The notes: generated from the sequence alone by a model not told the origin. A stretch of 64,000 nt of DNA from Mycogone perniciosa (GCA_025331125.1 JAOALB010000018.1:124001-188000), one strand, 5' to 3'. Shown: positions 21,040 through 34,700, counted from the first letter of the stretch. Translations and numbers: made by a program.

Positions 21040-22905
21040 TGGTTGCGATTGCGACGGGGGTTGAGGTTGCCGCAGGGGTTGTTGTCGCTGCGGCGCTGGC
21101 GTTGCAGACACAAAGCTCTGCATGCTCATCAACTCCTCCGCCAACTGTACCAGCTCGCCCTTCTCAACTCGCTCCTGTTCTAGCTTACCGCGCAACTCCT
21201 CGTTGTCGAGTTGCACTGTTGACACTACGGCCTCGAGTCGCTGGACGTCCGCCTCGAGTTCCTTGATCGCCGCACTGTCCCGTACCGCCTGTGCCTTGCG
21301 CTCCTCCACGTCGGCTGGGTCGACCTTGGTCATGGTTACATCGCGGTCGAGTCGCAGCTTCTCGTTCTCCTCGTTTAGCTCTTCAATCTTCGTCTCCAGC
21401 TCTTTAACCTTCTTCTCCCACCGGTTCTCGTACGACTTCTTCAGTGCCGCCACCTTGGTCTCATGCTTGCTCTTGTACAATGCGTGCAGCTCAAATGCGA
21501 CTCGCTCGACAGCAATCTCGACCTCTCTGTTATTGGACTCCGGACTCTTGGGCTTCTCCGGAGACCGCTGCTTATCTGAGTCCTTGCCCGCGCGCATACC
21601 GGCCAGCTTACTTTCAGCCTCTTGGTGCATCATTTCAGCCGCCTCCCTGCGCTTCTCGCTTTCCTCGAGTTGGCTTTCAAGCTCCTCCCTCTCCCTTTGT
21701 CCCAGAACAATCTCCTCCCTGATCTTCCTGATCATGTTCTCCATCTCGCGACCTCGGTTCTCCCATCCTTCCCTCTCAGCAGCAAGCTGCTCCTTCAAGC
21801 CACGCTCCTCACGTAGTTGCTCCATAGATTCACCAACCCGCTTCTCGGCGTCTCCGACAGCTGACTTGAGGGACTGGACCTCGGCCTCCTTGCCGCTCAA
21901 AGAAGCTTTGAGAGAGCTGATTTCAGACATGAAGCTGGACTTGAGCGACTCAAGTTCCCGGGGCGTGACCGTGGGAAGACTTCGTGGCGTTGGCAGAGGC
22001 GGGATATCAAAGTCGATGAGATTTGTGAGCTGCCGACTCGGTGTGGCATCGACATTTGATGTAGTTCGCGAGGGCGATAGGCCCGCTCGCTTCGCAGGTG
22101 ACTTTTTGGGATATCTCAGGTGCTCGGTGAAGTCCATCAACAGGTTTGTGGTGTTGCCGGAATCATCCTCCATTGCGTGGTGAGTCCTCTTTGCCGGTGA
22201 TGTTTCACGTTTCGGTTTCGGGGTGGTAATGTCGCCAAAATCCGACATCTTCGATGGTGTTTGTCCCAATTTCGCAAACAGGGTCAGGTTTGGCAGAGCC
22301 GAGAAAGTGCTGAACGTGCTGATCATGGTGTCGTCAGCGCCAGCCGCTTCATCCTCATTCGCCTCACAGCCCTCCATATGGACTGTAGCCGTAGAGTCCT
22401 CTGTAGCCTCCAAGACGCTGTGCTCATCTTCGAATATCTCAATCGCCCGCTTCAAGCCCTCATTATCTCGAACCGCACCCTCAAGGCTCGTCGACCGCTC
22501 GTGCGGGGTTCGCGTGGGGGTCTCAATCGGCATACTGATCTTAACAGGAAACCGTCTCTCGGGAGACATCTTTCGCGGGCTGCGTGCTGTTACTGTGCTA
22601 ACACCACTGGTATTCATGGCTACTACGCCGTCCAGAGAACTCCTCTGGCTTTCAACAATTCTCAATGGCGAGAGCTCCGTTCCAGAGAGGACCCGTGAGT
22701 GTTTCGACTTGGACGGCGAGAGGTTTTCTTGGTCGGAAACGTTTGCCTCATTAGCATTAATCAACGTCTGGGACTTGTCGAGAGTATCTTGGTCTGTCGT
22801 ATTAGACTCAGCAGTCATAATCTCATAATCGTCGTATCGCCTGTTCGTCATCGAAGAAGCGGAATTCAATAGAGTATCAGGAGCCGGTGACAACGGAGAT
22901 ACCAT
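20794..22905 (-). CDS. Long coiled-coil protein, candidate TACC/Alp7 spindle-pole factor
   Basis: A single exon, 703 residues from the ATG at 22905 (ATCATGG context). The open frame extends 21 residues further up to another ATG at 22968, but that would add a basic stretch in the leader. The N-terminal half is disordered, with many Ser-Pro/Thr-Pro sites (SPRKMSPERR, TPSRQL), typical of cell-cycle kinase targets. From about residue 330 to 600 it is heptad-rich coiled coil. The block LYKSKHETKVAALKKSYENR, followed by WEKKVKELE, resembles what I know of fungal TACC proteins (S. pombe Alp7), which carry XMAP215 to microtubule ends and spindle poles. A Gln-only run of 14 or so residues follows, then a basic GRSG tail. 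Family assignment is from memory of this block and is moderate. It could instead be another spindle-pole coiled-coil protein. Confidence 0.6.
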
Positions 22906-24103
22906 GATGCGAAGGACTCTCAACAATCGAACAAGACGAGAAAAAGAAAATGCGCGTGCACTAGACAAAGTGCGGGCTTGTGAAGTTTTGATGTAAAAAC
23001 CACCCTTTGGTGGTTTCTGGAGGCTTGTGCGGTCAGTGAGGCACTAAAGATGAGGATGGTGCTTTGTTTACTCGTTGGCCTAGCAACCACCGCACCGCAA
23101 AGATGCACAAATGAGGTTTAGTGCGGCGACGTTTCACCAGCACCAGTTAGCCAGAGATAGGTGCTTATTACGGATCTGGTATCAATATTAGGCCTCACTC
23201 AATGAATGCATGTACGTACAGGTACGGAGTACTCGTAGATTCATTGTGGTTGCAGGTTGTGATGATTACTACTACTAATACTAATGTGTACGCCTCTCGG
23301 TGCTACTCGTAGATACAAGACTTCACAATGCAAAAAGGCGACTCGTTGTCTCTGTATACTCAATCGCTTTTATTGTCATTTCATAAGTCGTTACCTAATA
23401 ACGCAACCTGTCCAATACACCACGTCTTTGGCGCTTTTGAGGTGGAGAAATGAAGAGAAAACCAAAAGGGTCATAAAGTCATCATCAGGACTCGTCCCGA
23501 CGTCTCTCTCATTTCCAAAAAGAAATACGTCTTTCTCAACAAAAACAATTCTCGAAGCTAGAGAGCAGAAAAAGAGAAAACAACAAGGAAAAAAAAGCAA
23601 ACGGGGCAAGCAAGGTGTGGGATTAGCCCAGATCTCATCGTTTCCCGCCTGAAGGTCATTACAGGTAATATTCTCATTCCGTCCACCCGTGTTCGTTTCT
23701 CAGAGCAGCGAGCGAAAGGGGGAAAAGAACGGGCAAGGCGGCAGCCAGTACTGCTCTGTTTTGTCGAGAATTAAATTCCTCCATGCAAAGCCGTCACTCA
23801 TCAGCCATGTACATCCATGACAGGGCATCATAAGTAACATAGAATCGGTGGGTAGTCGTGAATTCGTCAACGTGTCTTTGGTACGAGGTGAAGCCCATGA
23901 ATCGTCTGTGAATACAAAGAAACAATACCAAAGGTCACGGCAAGGAATGTCGTTACACCATAAAAAAGGTGTCACAAGTCGCTGAAAAAAAATTATTCAT
24001 GACGCCGCTGCCCCCTGATGACCCCAAGATGCTGGTAACGCCTCAAAGACATGGTACCTTGTAGAACATGAGATTCGGTAAGGCGGGAGACTCGATTGTG
24101 CCG
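22906..24103. other. Intergenic, 1.2 kb
   Basis: It includes the promoter of the coiled-coil gene and the 3' side of stuA. TACGGAGTACTCGTA lies near 23221. I see no gene. Confidence 0.6.
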
Positions 24104-26387
24104 TTACCGCCGTCGGGGGGCAGCGATAGCCGAAGCTGGTCGGCTCATGGCGTCGTACGTTGGGGCGGATACTGTCGTTTCCATCATAGTCTTTCGTCGC
24201 TTAAGGTCCAGACTTCCCATGTTGGGGTCATCATTACCTGGCCGTGCAAGGTCGTCTTCATCATCTCGTCCCCTCTTCATACCCGGAGCTGGGCCATTCA
24301 TTATGGGGGGTTGGGAAGGGTAGCCGTTGGGCATGGAGCTGGTCATATCGGCAGGTGGCGCATATACATCATTTCCTGGTGCACCATTGGTCGGTGCCCG
24401 GTCATTCGTCATTACATTGTAGAGGTTGCTAGTTGATTGCTGAACGCGCTGTGGTGAGCTGTAACCAGCATGTTGTGAGTAGTAAGGTTGTGGAGGCGCT
24501 GCGGTTCTGGGAGTTGCCCGTCCTGAAGCAGGTGGGTGACTCTGCGATCCAGCCATATCCTGCGGGATATTTGAGTCGTTGGTCATAGATCCGACACCTG
24601 GCGCAGAATAATTGTAGGGCGCGCGGGAGTGGTCGTAGGAGCCGCTATCATGAGTATATTCTGCCTCATGCTCATGGTCACCCTCCTCCTCACCGGAGTG
24701 ATTCTGCGCAGATGACTCAGACTGTATTATGCCATTCTGAGGCTTAGGATCCTGTTGCTCGCTAGAAGAAACGGTTGGCGGAGCTCGACCAGTAGGAGGC
24801 CCCATCTCGCTCTTTGGGTACGGGGCGGAGTGAGCATACATGCGCTCCTGGGGTTGGTTTGGAGAAGGCTGGTGCTGGTGCTGCTGGTGCTGCTGGTGGT
24901 GCTGCTGATGTTGGTGCTGGTACGGAGACTGCTGGGTTGGTGGTGCAGTATACATCTGGCGCTGGCTGTCGTAGCCTTGTGTGACCGGAGGATACGGGGG
25001 TATGTTCTGGATGGAAGAGCCAGGTGGGGTAGCAGCTGGAGTATTGGGCATTGACCGAGCGTTGCTGAGACCAGTATCAATGGTCATTGGGTTGGCACCT
25101 TGCGACCCATTCATCCCTTGGCTTTGCCAATTGAAACCTTCTGAGGCTCCCATGCTTCCCATTACGCTCGATGCGCTCGTAGGGGGTGTAGGGAATGTCA
25201 GCGCGCGGTCGAGCGGTGGTCTGCTTACACTGCCTTGTGAGGGCAGAGAATGCTGAGGACCAGGCAGTGCCAAGGGATGATGATGCTGCTGTATAGATGG
25301 CAGGCCAGGTGGAGGGGGGTTCCGCATCGGGCCTTCACGCTTCTGTCGTTCCGCAGCAGCCATAACGGGGTTTGCCCTAGCTTGGGCGGTTGTCGGATGG
25401 TAGAGCAGAGCTCCGATATTGTGCACGAACAGAGGGTACAGCATTTCCGTGATCTTTTCCTTGTTGGCAAAATCCAAAGCTCGCTCGTACGGGATCCTGT
25501 TTAGTATTAGTGGATTGTCCATGTCTCAATTTGGTGTAAATCAACATACCAAACACCCTTCAAATGCATGGGACCGATCTTGACAACATGACGAACTTTT
25601 TCGCTCTTCAAAATGCCGTCTCGTCGCCCACGTGTCATTCCAGCAACATTCAACAGTTTCGTTCCGTTGATCATGTGGTTATCTATATTCACGAATTAGT
25701 ACTCCACAATGGTCAAGGTTTCTTTCCACGAGAGCTCATACCTTCTCGTCGAGCGACGCAGATACCCCGCGCCTCGACTTGGAAGCAAAGGCTTCCCTCA
25801 TCCTCCCACAAAGTGGCCGTGACACGAGGTTTCATCCCCGGTGGCGGCTGTTGGCCAGTCGTATCAAATCCAGCATATTGGGGCTGCATGCCATTCTGAC
25901 TTCCAGGCAAAGGCAAGACAGTCCCCGCACTTCCCATGGGATTTGATGGGGGCGGCGCAGCGGGAGGAGATGTCAGGCCGTTTGCATAGCCATACTGGTT
26001 GTAAGGAGCTGGGGTAGGATACGGCGAAGGTCCGGGTGGCAGCAATTGAGGCTGGTGTGAGTAGTGCGCCAAACCTCCAGAAGTAACAGGCTGGGGAGCG
26101 GGCGGCTGCCCAGCGGACATGTGTTGCGTGTAGTACATGTCGGGCCCCTGGTTCATGGCGTCGTAGCTCACGATGGTGGTGGCCGGCCCCGTGATGGCGT
26201 GGGCAGGTAGGGTTGGTGACGGGGTTTTCAGACCGTTTGACGAAGCAGCCGAGGTGAAAGATGACTGAGACGCAGAATGGGAACCGATTGACGAGGCGAT
26301 AGAACTAACGCGAGGTGACGAGATACTGGAAGAATCTGCCTGGTTCGGCAGTGGCAGAGGAAGTGGTGGTAATCTATCGCTACTCAT
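24104..26387 (-). CDS. stuA: APSES-domain developmental transcription factor StuA
   Basis: Three exons, 26387-25742, 25682-25550 and 25496-24104, encode 723 residues. Introns of 59 and 53 bp interrupt the DNA-binding domain, and both junctions restore the family sequence (CVARRE-DNHMINGTKLLNV and LKGVW-IPYERALDFANKEKI). The APSES domain spans about residues 186-296 (VTATLWEDEG to LFVHNIGALLYHP). The N-terminus is Ser/Pro-rich. The C-terminal half is rich in Gln, His and Pro (QHQHQQHHQQHQQ). A bipartite nuclear signal (KRGRDD at about 667, KRRK at about 692) precedes a conserved APRRR end. StuA/Efg1/Sok2-type factors direct conidiophore and sexual development, hyphal growth and secondary metabolism downstream of cAMP signalling. 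The upstream region is exceptionally long and holds a 40-codon upstream ORF. Firm call. Confidence 0.96.
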
Positions 26388-26691
26388 AAACGATGAGCGT
26401 GGGGCAGCGTAAAGGTTGAAGTACGGTAGGTTGGAGGGCTTCCGGGTCTGTACTTGAACGGATGGTAGATCCAGCTTTCCGGCGTTCTCTTAACAGCAAC
26501 AGAAACAGCGGGACGAAGCAAGAAGGGGAGGCCGTTGAGTCTTTGAAGTAGCAACCAGGCGCTAACGCACAAGGAAAAAGTCTGCAGCGAACGAAAAAGA
26601 GACCCTATCCAACCAGAACGGAGACAATTGGGAAAGGGCGAGGCGATTCCAAGGCGTCTACCAACTCGGGAACGTAGCAGTGGTAGCTGGA

Positions 26692-26814
26692 CTAACCGTG
26701 GGAAAGACGAGACGGAAAACTTTTTTTGGTTTTGGGGGCAGCGAGAGGTGTTCGTAAAGATGCGTGGCAATCGTAACAGGACATCAAAATCAATCGTCGT
26801 CTCAATCGTAACAT
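26692..26814 (-). promoter_or_regulatory. Upstream ORF in the stuA leader (40 codons)
   Basis: An ATG-initiated frame begins at 26814 (a second in-frame ATG at 26784) and ends with TAG at 26694-26692, about 300 bases before the stuA start. No other ATG lies between it and the main start. Translational control by small upstream ORFs is established for Aspergillus nidulans stuA. Whether this leader is transcribed here is not known. Confidence 0.4.
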
Positions 26815-27500
26815 GCGGAGGCGGTGTCGAACCGTGCTGCGAGCTCTGCAAATCGAGACAGGTGCAACGGAGCCGCGATGTCGTGGTGAGAAATGGTGGG
26901 TGGGAGAAGAGAGGCGGAAGGAGAGTTCGGACGGGCAGAGATAGATAGAAGCTCAGGACTGGCGGCTTCTGCGTGCAAACAACTGCAGACGTTTGTATGC
27001 TTCCTTGCCGGTTTACCCACTACTGCAATGCAGAGCGATTAGCTGCGTTGAAGGTCGGGAGAGGGGGGATATTGCGCAGAAAAGAGAGACGACAGCAGCA
27101 TCAAGGCAGATGAGGTGAGAGAAAGGCGGCTGGCGAGCTGGTACTAGTGGGGAGGCTACCCACGGGGCACAAGCATAGGCAGGACCTGGGCTTTGACTTA
27201 CCTTCGTTCCTCGCCTCGCGTCTCAGAGCTGGCCACAAGGGAAAATGAGGAGGTCGGTGGAGTCGTGAAGACGAGAAAGAGAAAGAAAAGAAGAGAGAGG
27301 GAGAGAGAAGCAAAAGTTGTGTCTCCGGGCCAGGCTGGGGACGGTTTTGTTTTTGGCGGTTGAGGGGACCGACTGGACGCAGACCAGACCAACGAGACGA
27401 GACCCAGCCAGAAGGAGCAGGGAATAGTAGCGGTAGGTCAAGGTTCAGAGAGGCGTGCGCCTGAGTGGGCAACAAGCAGAGCACAACCCAGAGCCTGCTG

Positions 27501-27545
27501 CTACTACGGAGTACGGAGTACCGCTACGGAGTACTACGACTAGGT
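27501..27545. repeat. TACGGAGTA motif cluster
   Basis: Three TACGGAGTA copies in about 40 bp, two overlapping as TACGGAGTACGGAGTA. Confidence 0.8.
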
Positions 27546-29160
27546 ACCTAGTAGCTTGCGGGTGGGGACCTCCAGTTGGCTACGACCACTGCTCCGTACA
27601 GCGGGTACATACAAGCCACGAGAGGTACAGTACAACTCACGGCTCCATCTCCATCTGGTACAGGGGGTGCTTGGCTCTCGCGCAGCCCTTCAAGGTTTAG
27701 ATTAGGTGTGTCCCCGGCCGGCCAGCGGAGTGGGCACCGCCTGCGTGGAATTAGGACCGCACCGTATGGCGCCCGTCGCCATGTACAGTACCTCGTGGGC
27801 CTGGCGCTGGGAGCTGGGCCTGGAGTACCCGTAGGCGCTGAAGCTGGCTCTGGGAGGCGCCAGGTCACCACCGGCTAGACAGGGACTGCACACCTACTCG
27901 CGCTCCGTAGCTCCGTACTGGACCGCCAATTGCGCTGGACACCCGCTGGGCCTGTTATCGCGCCTGCTGGCAAGTACAGTACATCCAGACCCGTGCCCAG
28001 CCCAGTGCGGTCTGGCTTGTCCGATATGTGTCCGGGCACACTGCTGATGCTCTCACTCAATCTCTCTCACCTGGCCTCCCTCTTGTTTCTCACCCACCAG
28101 CCAGCCGCCAGACAAGTTGGCTGGCGGGCTGGCGGACTGGCTGTCCTGTCTTTCCGACGCTTTCCTCCTCCTCCATGAGCTGAGAGAGGCTGCGGCACTT
28201 GAAAATGCCCCCCCTCGGTCAACGACTTCTTGCTGCTGGGCTCCACAGTTGGGCGCGCACTGCTCGCCAGCTCTCGCAAAACTGCTTGCCCGGTACTTCG
28301 TAGAGGGTACGAGGACAGTGTACCGAACACAGTACCTACGATTGGAGTGGAGATGGGCGTCCGAAAGGTCGAAAAAAGGGCCTGTCAAGGGTGAGGGGCG
28401 TGCGCAACATGGGTCGAGGGGACGGCCAGCGGCGTGGGTGGATCAGAGTAACACCAGGATTCGGAGGGGGGTTTCTCTTGTCCATGGCCAGGACAGGGAC
28501 CGACGGACAACGGGCAGACGGGGCTTCCGGCCACCAAGAAATCCCAGAGCGCTGACGGCGCTTGCTTCGCTGTCTCGTACCAGTGCTCGCTTTGTCTGGC
28601 TTTGTTTTTTGCTATGGATGCTTTGCTTTTGCTTGCTCTCCCACCGCTTTCTCGCGTTTATGTCTTTGACACGCGTTGCTTCTGCCCTGAGTTGGGCTGG
28701 GGGACCTGGGGTGTGTGTTTGTCGTTTCATTGCTACGCCCTATTCATGTCTGGACATGTTCGCCGTAGATGACGACGATTGGACACTCACTTGGTCGATC
28801 TCAAAGATAAGGCGAGAATTGTACATAGGTAGCGCATCTTGATGATGGGGTGCCGGGGTATTACTCGTACACCCAAAAACCTACACCAGCATGCTGATCA
28901 GCGAGATTGAGTGCCATCTTGGATCAAAGCTTGAGGCAATGGAGGGTGTAAGATTAGGAGAGCCTTCTTCTACGAGTATCATGGTTGGATTGATCGTCGA
29001 CGGAGTGCCTGCCCTGCTCCATAACTGCCAGCAGAATGGAGCATTCGATTCCATTCGCTTCGATAAGCCATCACCTCACCAGAGCGGGCACCAAAACTCG
29101 ACGGCTTCTGGGTTCGTCATCGCTGGCTAGCACTGACATCGTCCGACGAGCGGAATCATA

Positions 29161-29218
29161 TTAGTACTACTCGTAGCAGTAGTTGTAGTAGTAGTAGTAC
29201 TCCGTAGTAGTAGTAGCA
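29161..29218. repeat. TAG/GTA trinucleotide tract with embedded ACTCCGTA
   Basis: Imperfect GTA/TAG microsatellite interrupted by TACTCGTA and TACTCCGTA. It illustrates the association of the dispersed motif with TAC/GTA simple repeats. Confidence 0.8.
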
Positions 29219-31572
29219 TTCTGATTATGGGCGTTAACCTACAACTGGAGGAGGACCGGTAGTCACTCTCTGGGCGGGAACCCTGCCAATTCGGCCGATC
29301 AATTATATGGAGCAGTAAGTGGCTGGGCCGCCGTCAGCAGCAAACTCCGAGATTCTCGTACTGTGCATGTCCGCTGGCCGTAGATACTATTGCTACTCAC
29401 GAGCACTACTTTGTTCGAGACGAGGCCTCGGCGGTCATTATTGTAGGAGCTGATTAGTACTAGGTAGTTGTGGGCGCAATTCTTGATCTTGACGCTGCTG
29501 ATCTGATTAGGGTTTCCCTCTGTCTTTCCTTTCGATCTACATGCGACTTAGCATCATCATCGGTGAGCGCAATGGCCACCTGTACGGAGTACGAAGTACC
29601 CTACGAGTAAAGGTTATAGCCATCCACGTAGTTTGCTGCCGCTAGTAGAACTCCGTCTCCGTAATTGACTGTCACCTTAGAGTCGGAACGAGAGCGAACA
29701 TCGATCCCCAAGCTCAGCAGCAGCATTCGACATAGTAATTTATTAATTAAAGTTTCGCGTACCGACGGCAGTACGGAGTACTAGTACTATGTAGTACACT
29801 ATTACTACCACTACTACGAAGTACTAGGAATAGGATCATGGCACTGGAATGCAAGCGCATTTCTATTATTATCGCCTTCAGGGTTGAGCGTAGATAATAG
29901 ACCTGCCTGGTCAGGCACGTGTTGCTGCGAGTCCACTGGCCCTCCATTGTTCCCTCGGCCCTGTTCCTGAAAGTTCGAGCCGTTCGAGGCGCCCACCAAG
30001 CGCCAATTGCAGGGCATCAACTCAGCCCATTCCACTGCCTCGCCAATTAAGTTTTGGAGGACTTGCTTGGAGTATTCGCATCCCTTCTTGCGTTCTTCCC
30101 GCGAAAACTTATGCTCATGCATGTTGTAATACTGATTGATGGAGAATTTGGGTAGTAATATATTATTAGTTTGCAGAATCAATCAGGCCATTGTTGTTCA
30201 GTAAAGTTTTTTTTTTATCCCTGGCAGGCTGTGTAGCTCAAAGCAAGGCTCAGGCTGGCTATCCACGGATTATCGTGCCCCCCCCACTTGCCGCCACCAA
30301 ACTTGAAGGAATCAACCCATGACGATCCGCAAATCCCACACATTTTTGCTTGCTCGACGACAGAAGACTGTCAAATTTCTCAGTCTGTCCAATGACGGCC
30401 TCACACAAACACACAGGCTTGCTTGCTTTCATCCGCAGAGCATTGGTTCTTGGCGGTCCCCAACCAGCCCGACACTAATGCTCTTTTCCCGCTGATCCGG
30501 CCTCTCTCTAAATGTCCAGTTTACCCTGGATCACACCACCTGGCAACCCTTCTCACCCTGGCTTCCATCCCACACCGGTGTGCGCCATGCCTGGACAACT
30601 CAAACATTAGTACTAGTAGCTAGAAGCGGTATGTACGAGTACACTTCATCTGGCCCACTCCGCCTCGCGATCCGGATCCTTGGCCTTGTCTCAACAGGTT
30701 CAGAGAACTAGGGTACGCAGTATTCGCGTAAGTGCCAAACTCGGAAAGAGAGCGAGACGGCTTGCGTACTCGTACGATACGAGCATTGTTAAGAAACGCC
30801 GGCATCAAGTCACATACTATCCCGACCCCAGCAGAGATGCTTTCTTTATCCTCCCACATCAGCCTGGTTGATTTACTTTCGACATACCGAAAGCACTTGT
30901 GCGGTGGCGTCTTGAACCACATGGCCCTTGTGACGATCTGGCATGACGCCGATATGCACCCACAGTTCACCCGAAATGCAAGATGCACACGCATGATCAC
31001 ATCAGGAACGGTCTTGACGGTGCAGCGGACTGCATAGGCTCGATGTATGCACCACGACATTCAAGGATTGTGCATGCCTCCTCCATCAGCTTATAATTGT
31101 GTTTTACAACGAGCATCGCAAAGTCTGCCTCCTTCCGCAAGACAATCTGTGACTTTGATCCGAACAAAAGTGACAAAGTTCAGACTCTGGAGTGTGTCAT
31201 CTTGAGGTCGACTTTGATAAGGTTTTACGGGAAATTTTTGCAGCCAGCCAGTCTGCTGCAACTGCAGCATCCTGATGACATCAAGTCTGTCTCTGCTTAG
31301 CTCCCGCTGCATGTCGAGGCAAACAACAGCCGGGCCAGCTCGCGTCAATGGCTACCTACAACCATTATGCTCCCCCCACCATGATGGCACACTGAGGTAA
31401 CCACACTGGTTGGCGAGGCGCCATTTCAGTCACTTCTGCTCTATCTGCAAGATCCTTCCCTTCACTATGAAACTCAAATCTGTTGACTTGAGACCCCTTG
31501 TTACCCACATGCCAGAATTTGTGAAGGAGGTATTCATCGAGTTCTCTTTGGAGCATAGGTTGGCCTGGATGG

Positions 31573-31622
31573 ACTCGTACGAGTAACTACGAAGTACTAC
31601 TAGTAGTAGTACTACTACTACG
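31573..31622. repeat. TACGAGTA/TACGAAGTA with TAG/TAC microsatellite
   Basis: Copies of TCGTACGAGTA and CTACGAAGTA run into a TAGTAGTAG-TACTACTAC inverted simple repeat that could form a hairpin. Confidence 0.75.
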
Positions 31623-31737
31623 CACAGGCTCAGCGACCCCACAGCCGGAGGACGTTTCAAAAGCACATAGCTTAGAGGCAATGGGGCGACCTTATATCCG
31701 TGGTGCATCCATTCGTCCTTAACCACGTCCGAAGTTC

Positions 31738-31798
31738 AAGTACTTCGTACGGAGTACAGCGCTAGGACCCTCAATTGTAGTACTCGTACTCCGTACAG
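31738..31798. repeat. TACGGAGTA motif cluster in both orientations
   Basis: GTACTTCGTACGGAGTAC is followed about 40 bp later by GTACTCGTACTCCGTAC, so the cluster forms an inverted arrangement. Confidence 0.8.
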
Positions 31799-34700
31799 AT
31801 ATTCGAATCACTGTTCTATACTTCATGCTACACCACCAGAAACGTTGGCATTCCGGCCTGGCTTCGGTCCCCGTCAGTCTCCGACTTGCGAAAACTTCTT
31901 CATTCTGGATCCACAGGAGCGGCTGATTATTCATGGGCTTTGGTGGGTGAGGATCAGATTTCATAATATGCCAATTTGGGAACATGGTGCCACTGCAGAA
32001 ACATAGCGGGGGCCATGTCGACCCCAATGCAAGATTCCGCCGGGGACTAAAGCAGCTCTCACATCCTGCTTCTGCACGCATGCCATGGTGTGCAAGAATC
32101 CGTTCATGCATACAAACCTTACTACAGAGCCGTTGATGTGTTGTACCTTGTACTGAAACGGGACCGAAAGGAAAAAAAAAAACAAAAAAAACAAAGAGCA
32201 GCGTACCCAACAGAAGACAGCCATAAAATAGACCCTAGGAGACGGGGCACCTTTTTGGACGCACCCATGAACCGGCGGAAATGCTCCGTATGAACATGGA
32301 GAACGGCATTACGAAGCCCTCCTACACACCAAGTATGAGAGAGCGGTCCCACATCCATCATGGATTTGAGTGTTTTTCAAAGAGTGTTTTCACTTGGAGG
32401 CTCCCGTCAGCTGCATACCAATCGCCAGGACGGAAAGCAGTTCACATTGATTCAAGACAAGTGACAAGACACCCAGCACGTTACCTCAACACATGACATG
32501 CATCTAGAAGATTTCTTATTCCTTCTCATTGCCATGTCTTCTTCGGGATAAGCACAACGCAATGCAACTGTACATACGAGTACAGCGAGTTGCTCGAGTT
32601 GGTCTCGGCGCACTAGGCCCCCATCGACCGACATCTGCTCATAGACGAAGCGAAAGGGCGGTTCTTGGACAAATATCCCGCACTGTACACTCGCCCCTCT
32701 TCTCACGTACTGGTACTTTTCACCAGCCATCCGCCATAAAATCGCCATTATGAATATCAAGGCCTAATGAGCTTGGGCGTACCAAGAGGCTGCCAACCTC
32801 TGTTTCCCCCCCTCCCCTTTTACCACTGGCGCATACGAGTACATCTCTCCCATTCTCTTAAACATAAAAATGGAAACTGCAATAAATATCATCTCCAAGG
32901 GGTGGCTTGCCCTCAGACATCGTTAATAATCAGCGCCAGCCTGAATCCACCATCGCTCAACCAGGTTTCCACCGTGCCCTCACTAGGACGCCCGCGAAAG
33001 CGGGGATGAGAGACATCTAGCCAACTAGACCGGCTGTGGTGTCTTGCATCTAGGGAGGCTTGACAGCTGGCCGATCCCCACTGGCTGCACCATCTCGCCA
33101 GCACGTTTCAACAAAGGACACATGGCCAGCCACACAGCCAGCTTATCCACGGAAGGTAGTGTATTTTTGGCCATGATTCGGTCCTCTGTCTCACTTCGGA
33201 GCGCCCACCACGAAACAATGCGAGAAACTTAGCGGCTTTGTTTCGAGGACTGAGGTGGTTGGTTTGTCGACTTCACGTGCTCAGAGTTCAGACGGCCAAC
33301 TCCGGCGGTCGGAAAGAAGAAGAATGAATTACACAGAGTCACGAAGCATTATTTGGATAACGTCCTCCAATCAGGTCATGTTGTTGTTTGAGAACGAAAC
33401 CCGCCTCTACAGGTACAATGATACCTGAGATCTGTGCCCTATTGAAGCCTGGGTTGCACCTCCAATGGAGATAGATGTATGTGTGCATGCTGGCGGGGCA
33501 TATGGAGCAATAATCGAGTTGCTTTCTTCACACGACTTGAAGGGCATTGGCTCTGACCATGCTGTCCGTCCCTTACTGTAGCTCCGCCGCTCATCCGCCT
33601 AAACGTACATGCTTCTCCTACCCGAGGACGGTGTGCACATACACCGCTTCACCTGCTGCCAGTCATGCAGGCAGAACGACTTTGGGCTCGCGTCGCTTCA
33701 CTGCAGACCTACCCGGCTACCCGAGTCACGATCCCCGGGGTGGTGTGCACCACGTCTGTTCTCGTATGTATGTACATCGATCATATACAAATGTACTTGC
33801 TCCGTACGAGACGCAGGACATGAGCCTCAACCGGCTCGTTATGCATGACATTATGGGCACGATTTGATCTGGCATATGTATAGTACTACTTGTACGAAGT
33901 ATATATGCATGCTCGCTCCAGCAAGCTTTCAGCTTTGCTAGTCATCTCAGGGAGCACCTCGTTTTTGATCAACCCCATTGATACTACTTCGTACACGGAG
34001 CTTCTTCATATGTTGCATTTATTTCAGTCGGAATATTGATGTTGATACCATTGCCGAGTTCCCGAACTGGTTGATAACGATTCTCCAACCGAGTCCAGGT
34101 TCCGTTACGCCATTAATTTCGATCGAGCTAGCGTATCCTATTACATCATCCTGGACAAAGGATGGACCCCCCCTGAGTCATTGCCTCCGAATCGATTCAT
34201 CGGTGAGGATATATTATTAGGTATGCAAAAACCTTGGCTCATTATTAGATGCTACAGCTCGATTTCCTTGCACGCAGCTGGCATCTATATTTACGCAACC
34301 CAACATTTCTTGCAGACAATATGCATCTCGGGAGGAGCCTAGCCCCCGGTCTTCTCAGCGGGTCAAGAGTGTCGCCCAAGAGGAAAATGCCGGGTGTACG
34401 GAGTACGGTTGGTTGCGAACAAAAGGAAAAAAAAAGACGGTGTGTGTATTCGTGACACCTCAGCTAATACACCACGCGGATCAGCTGTACCTTGTACCAC
34501 TCATTTTCAAACAGACACGAGTTGAAAATTGGTTGTCACTTCTTTCTAGGTATGCCCTTCCAAGGAAGAAGACTTGTGGCAAACCCAAAGCCTCGCAACG
34601 TCCTGGTCCAGCTCTGGCGTCATGCTTTTTGCGCCACACAAATGTTGATCAAAACTCCCGAGTCGGATCGGATTTAGGTAACAACTTTTCAATGTGACGG

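Noticed and set aside
26384..26851. A 155-codon frame whose stop overlaps the stuA start (ATGA), as if a long overlapping upstream ORF
   Set aside because: It begins with TTG and contains no ATG, so it would not be translated as a normal upstream ORF. The shorter ATG-started frame at 26692-26814 is the better candidate.
28117..28842. A 241-codon open frame in the GC-rich part of the stuA upstream region
   Set aside because: It starts at CTG, shows no domain, and its composition follows the local GC bias. Likely chance.
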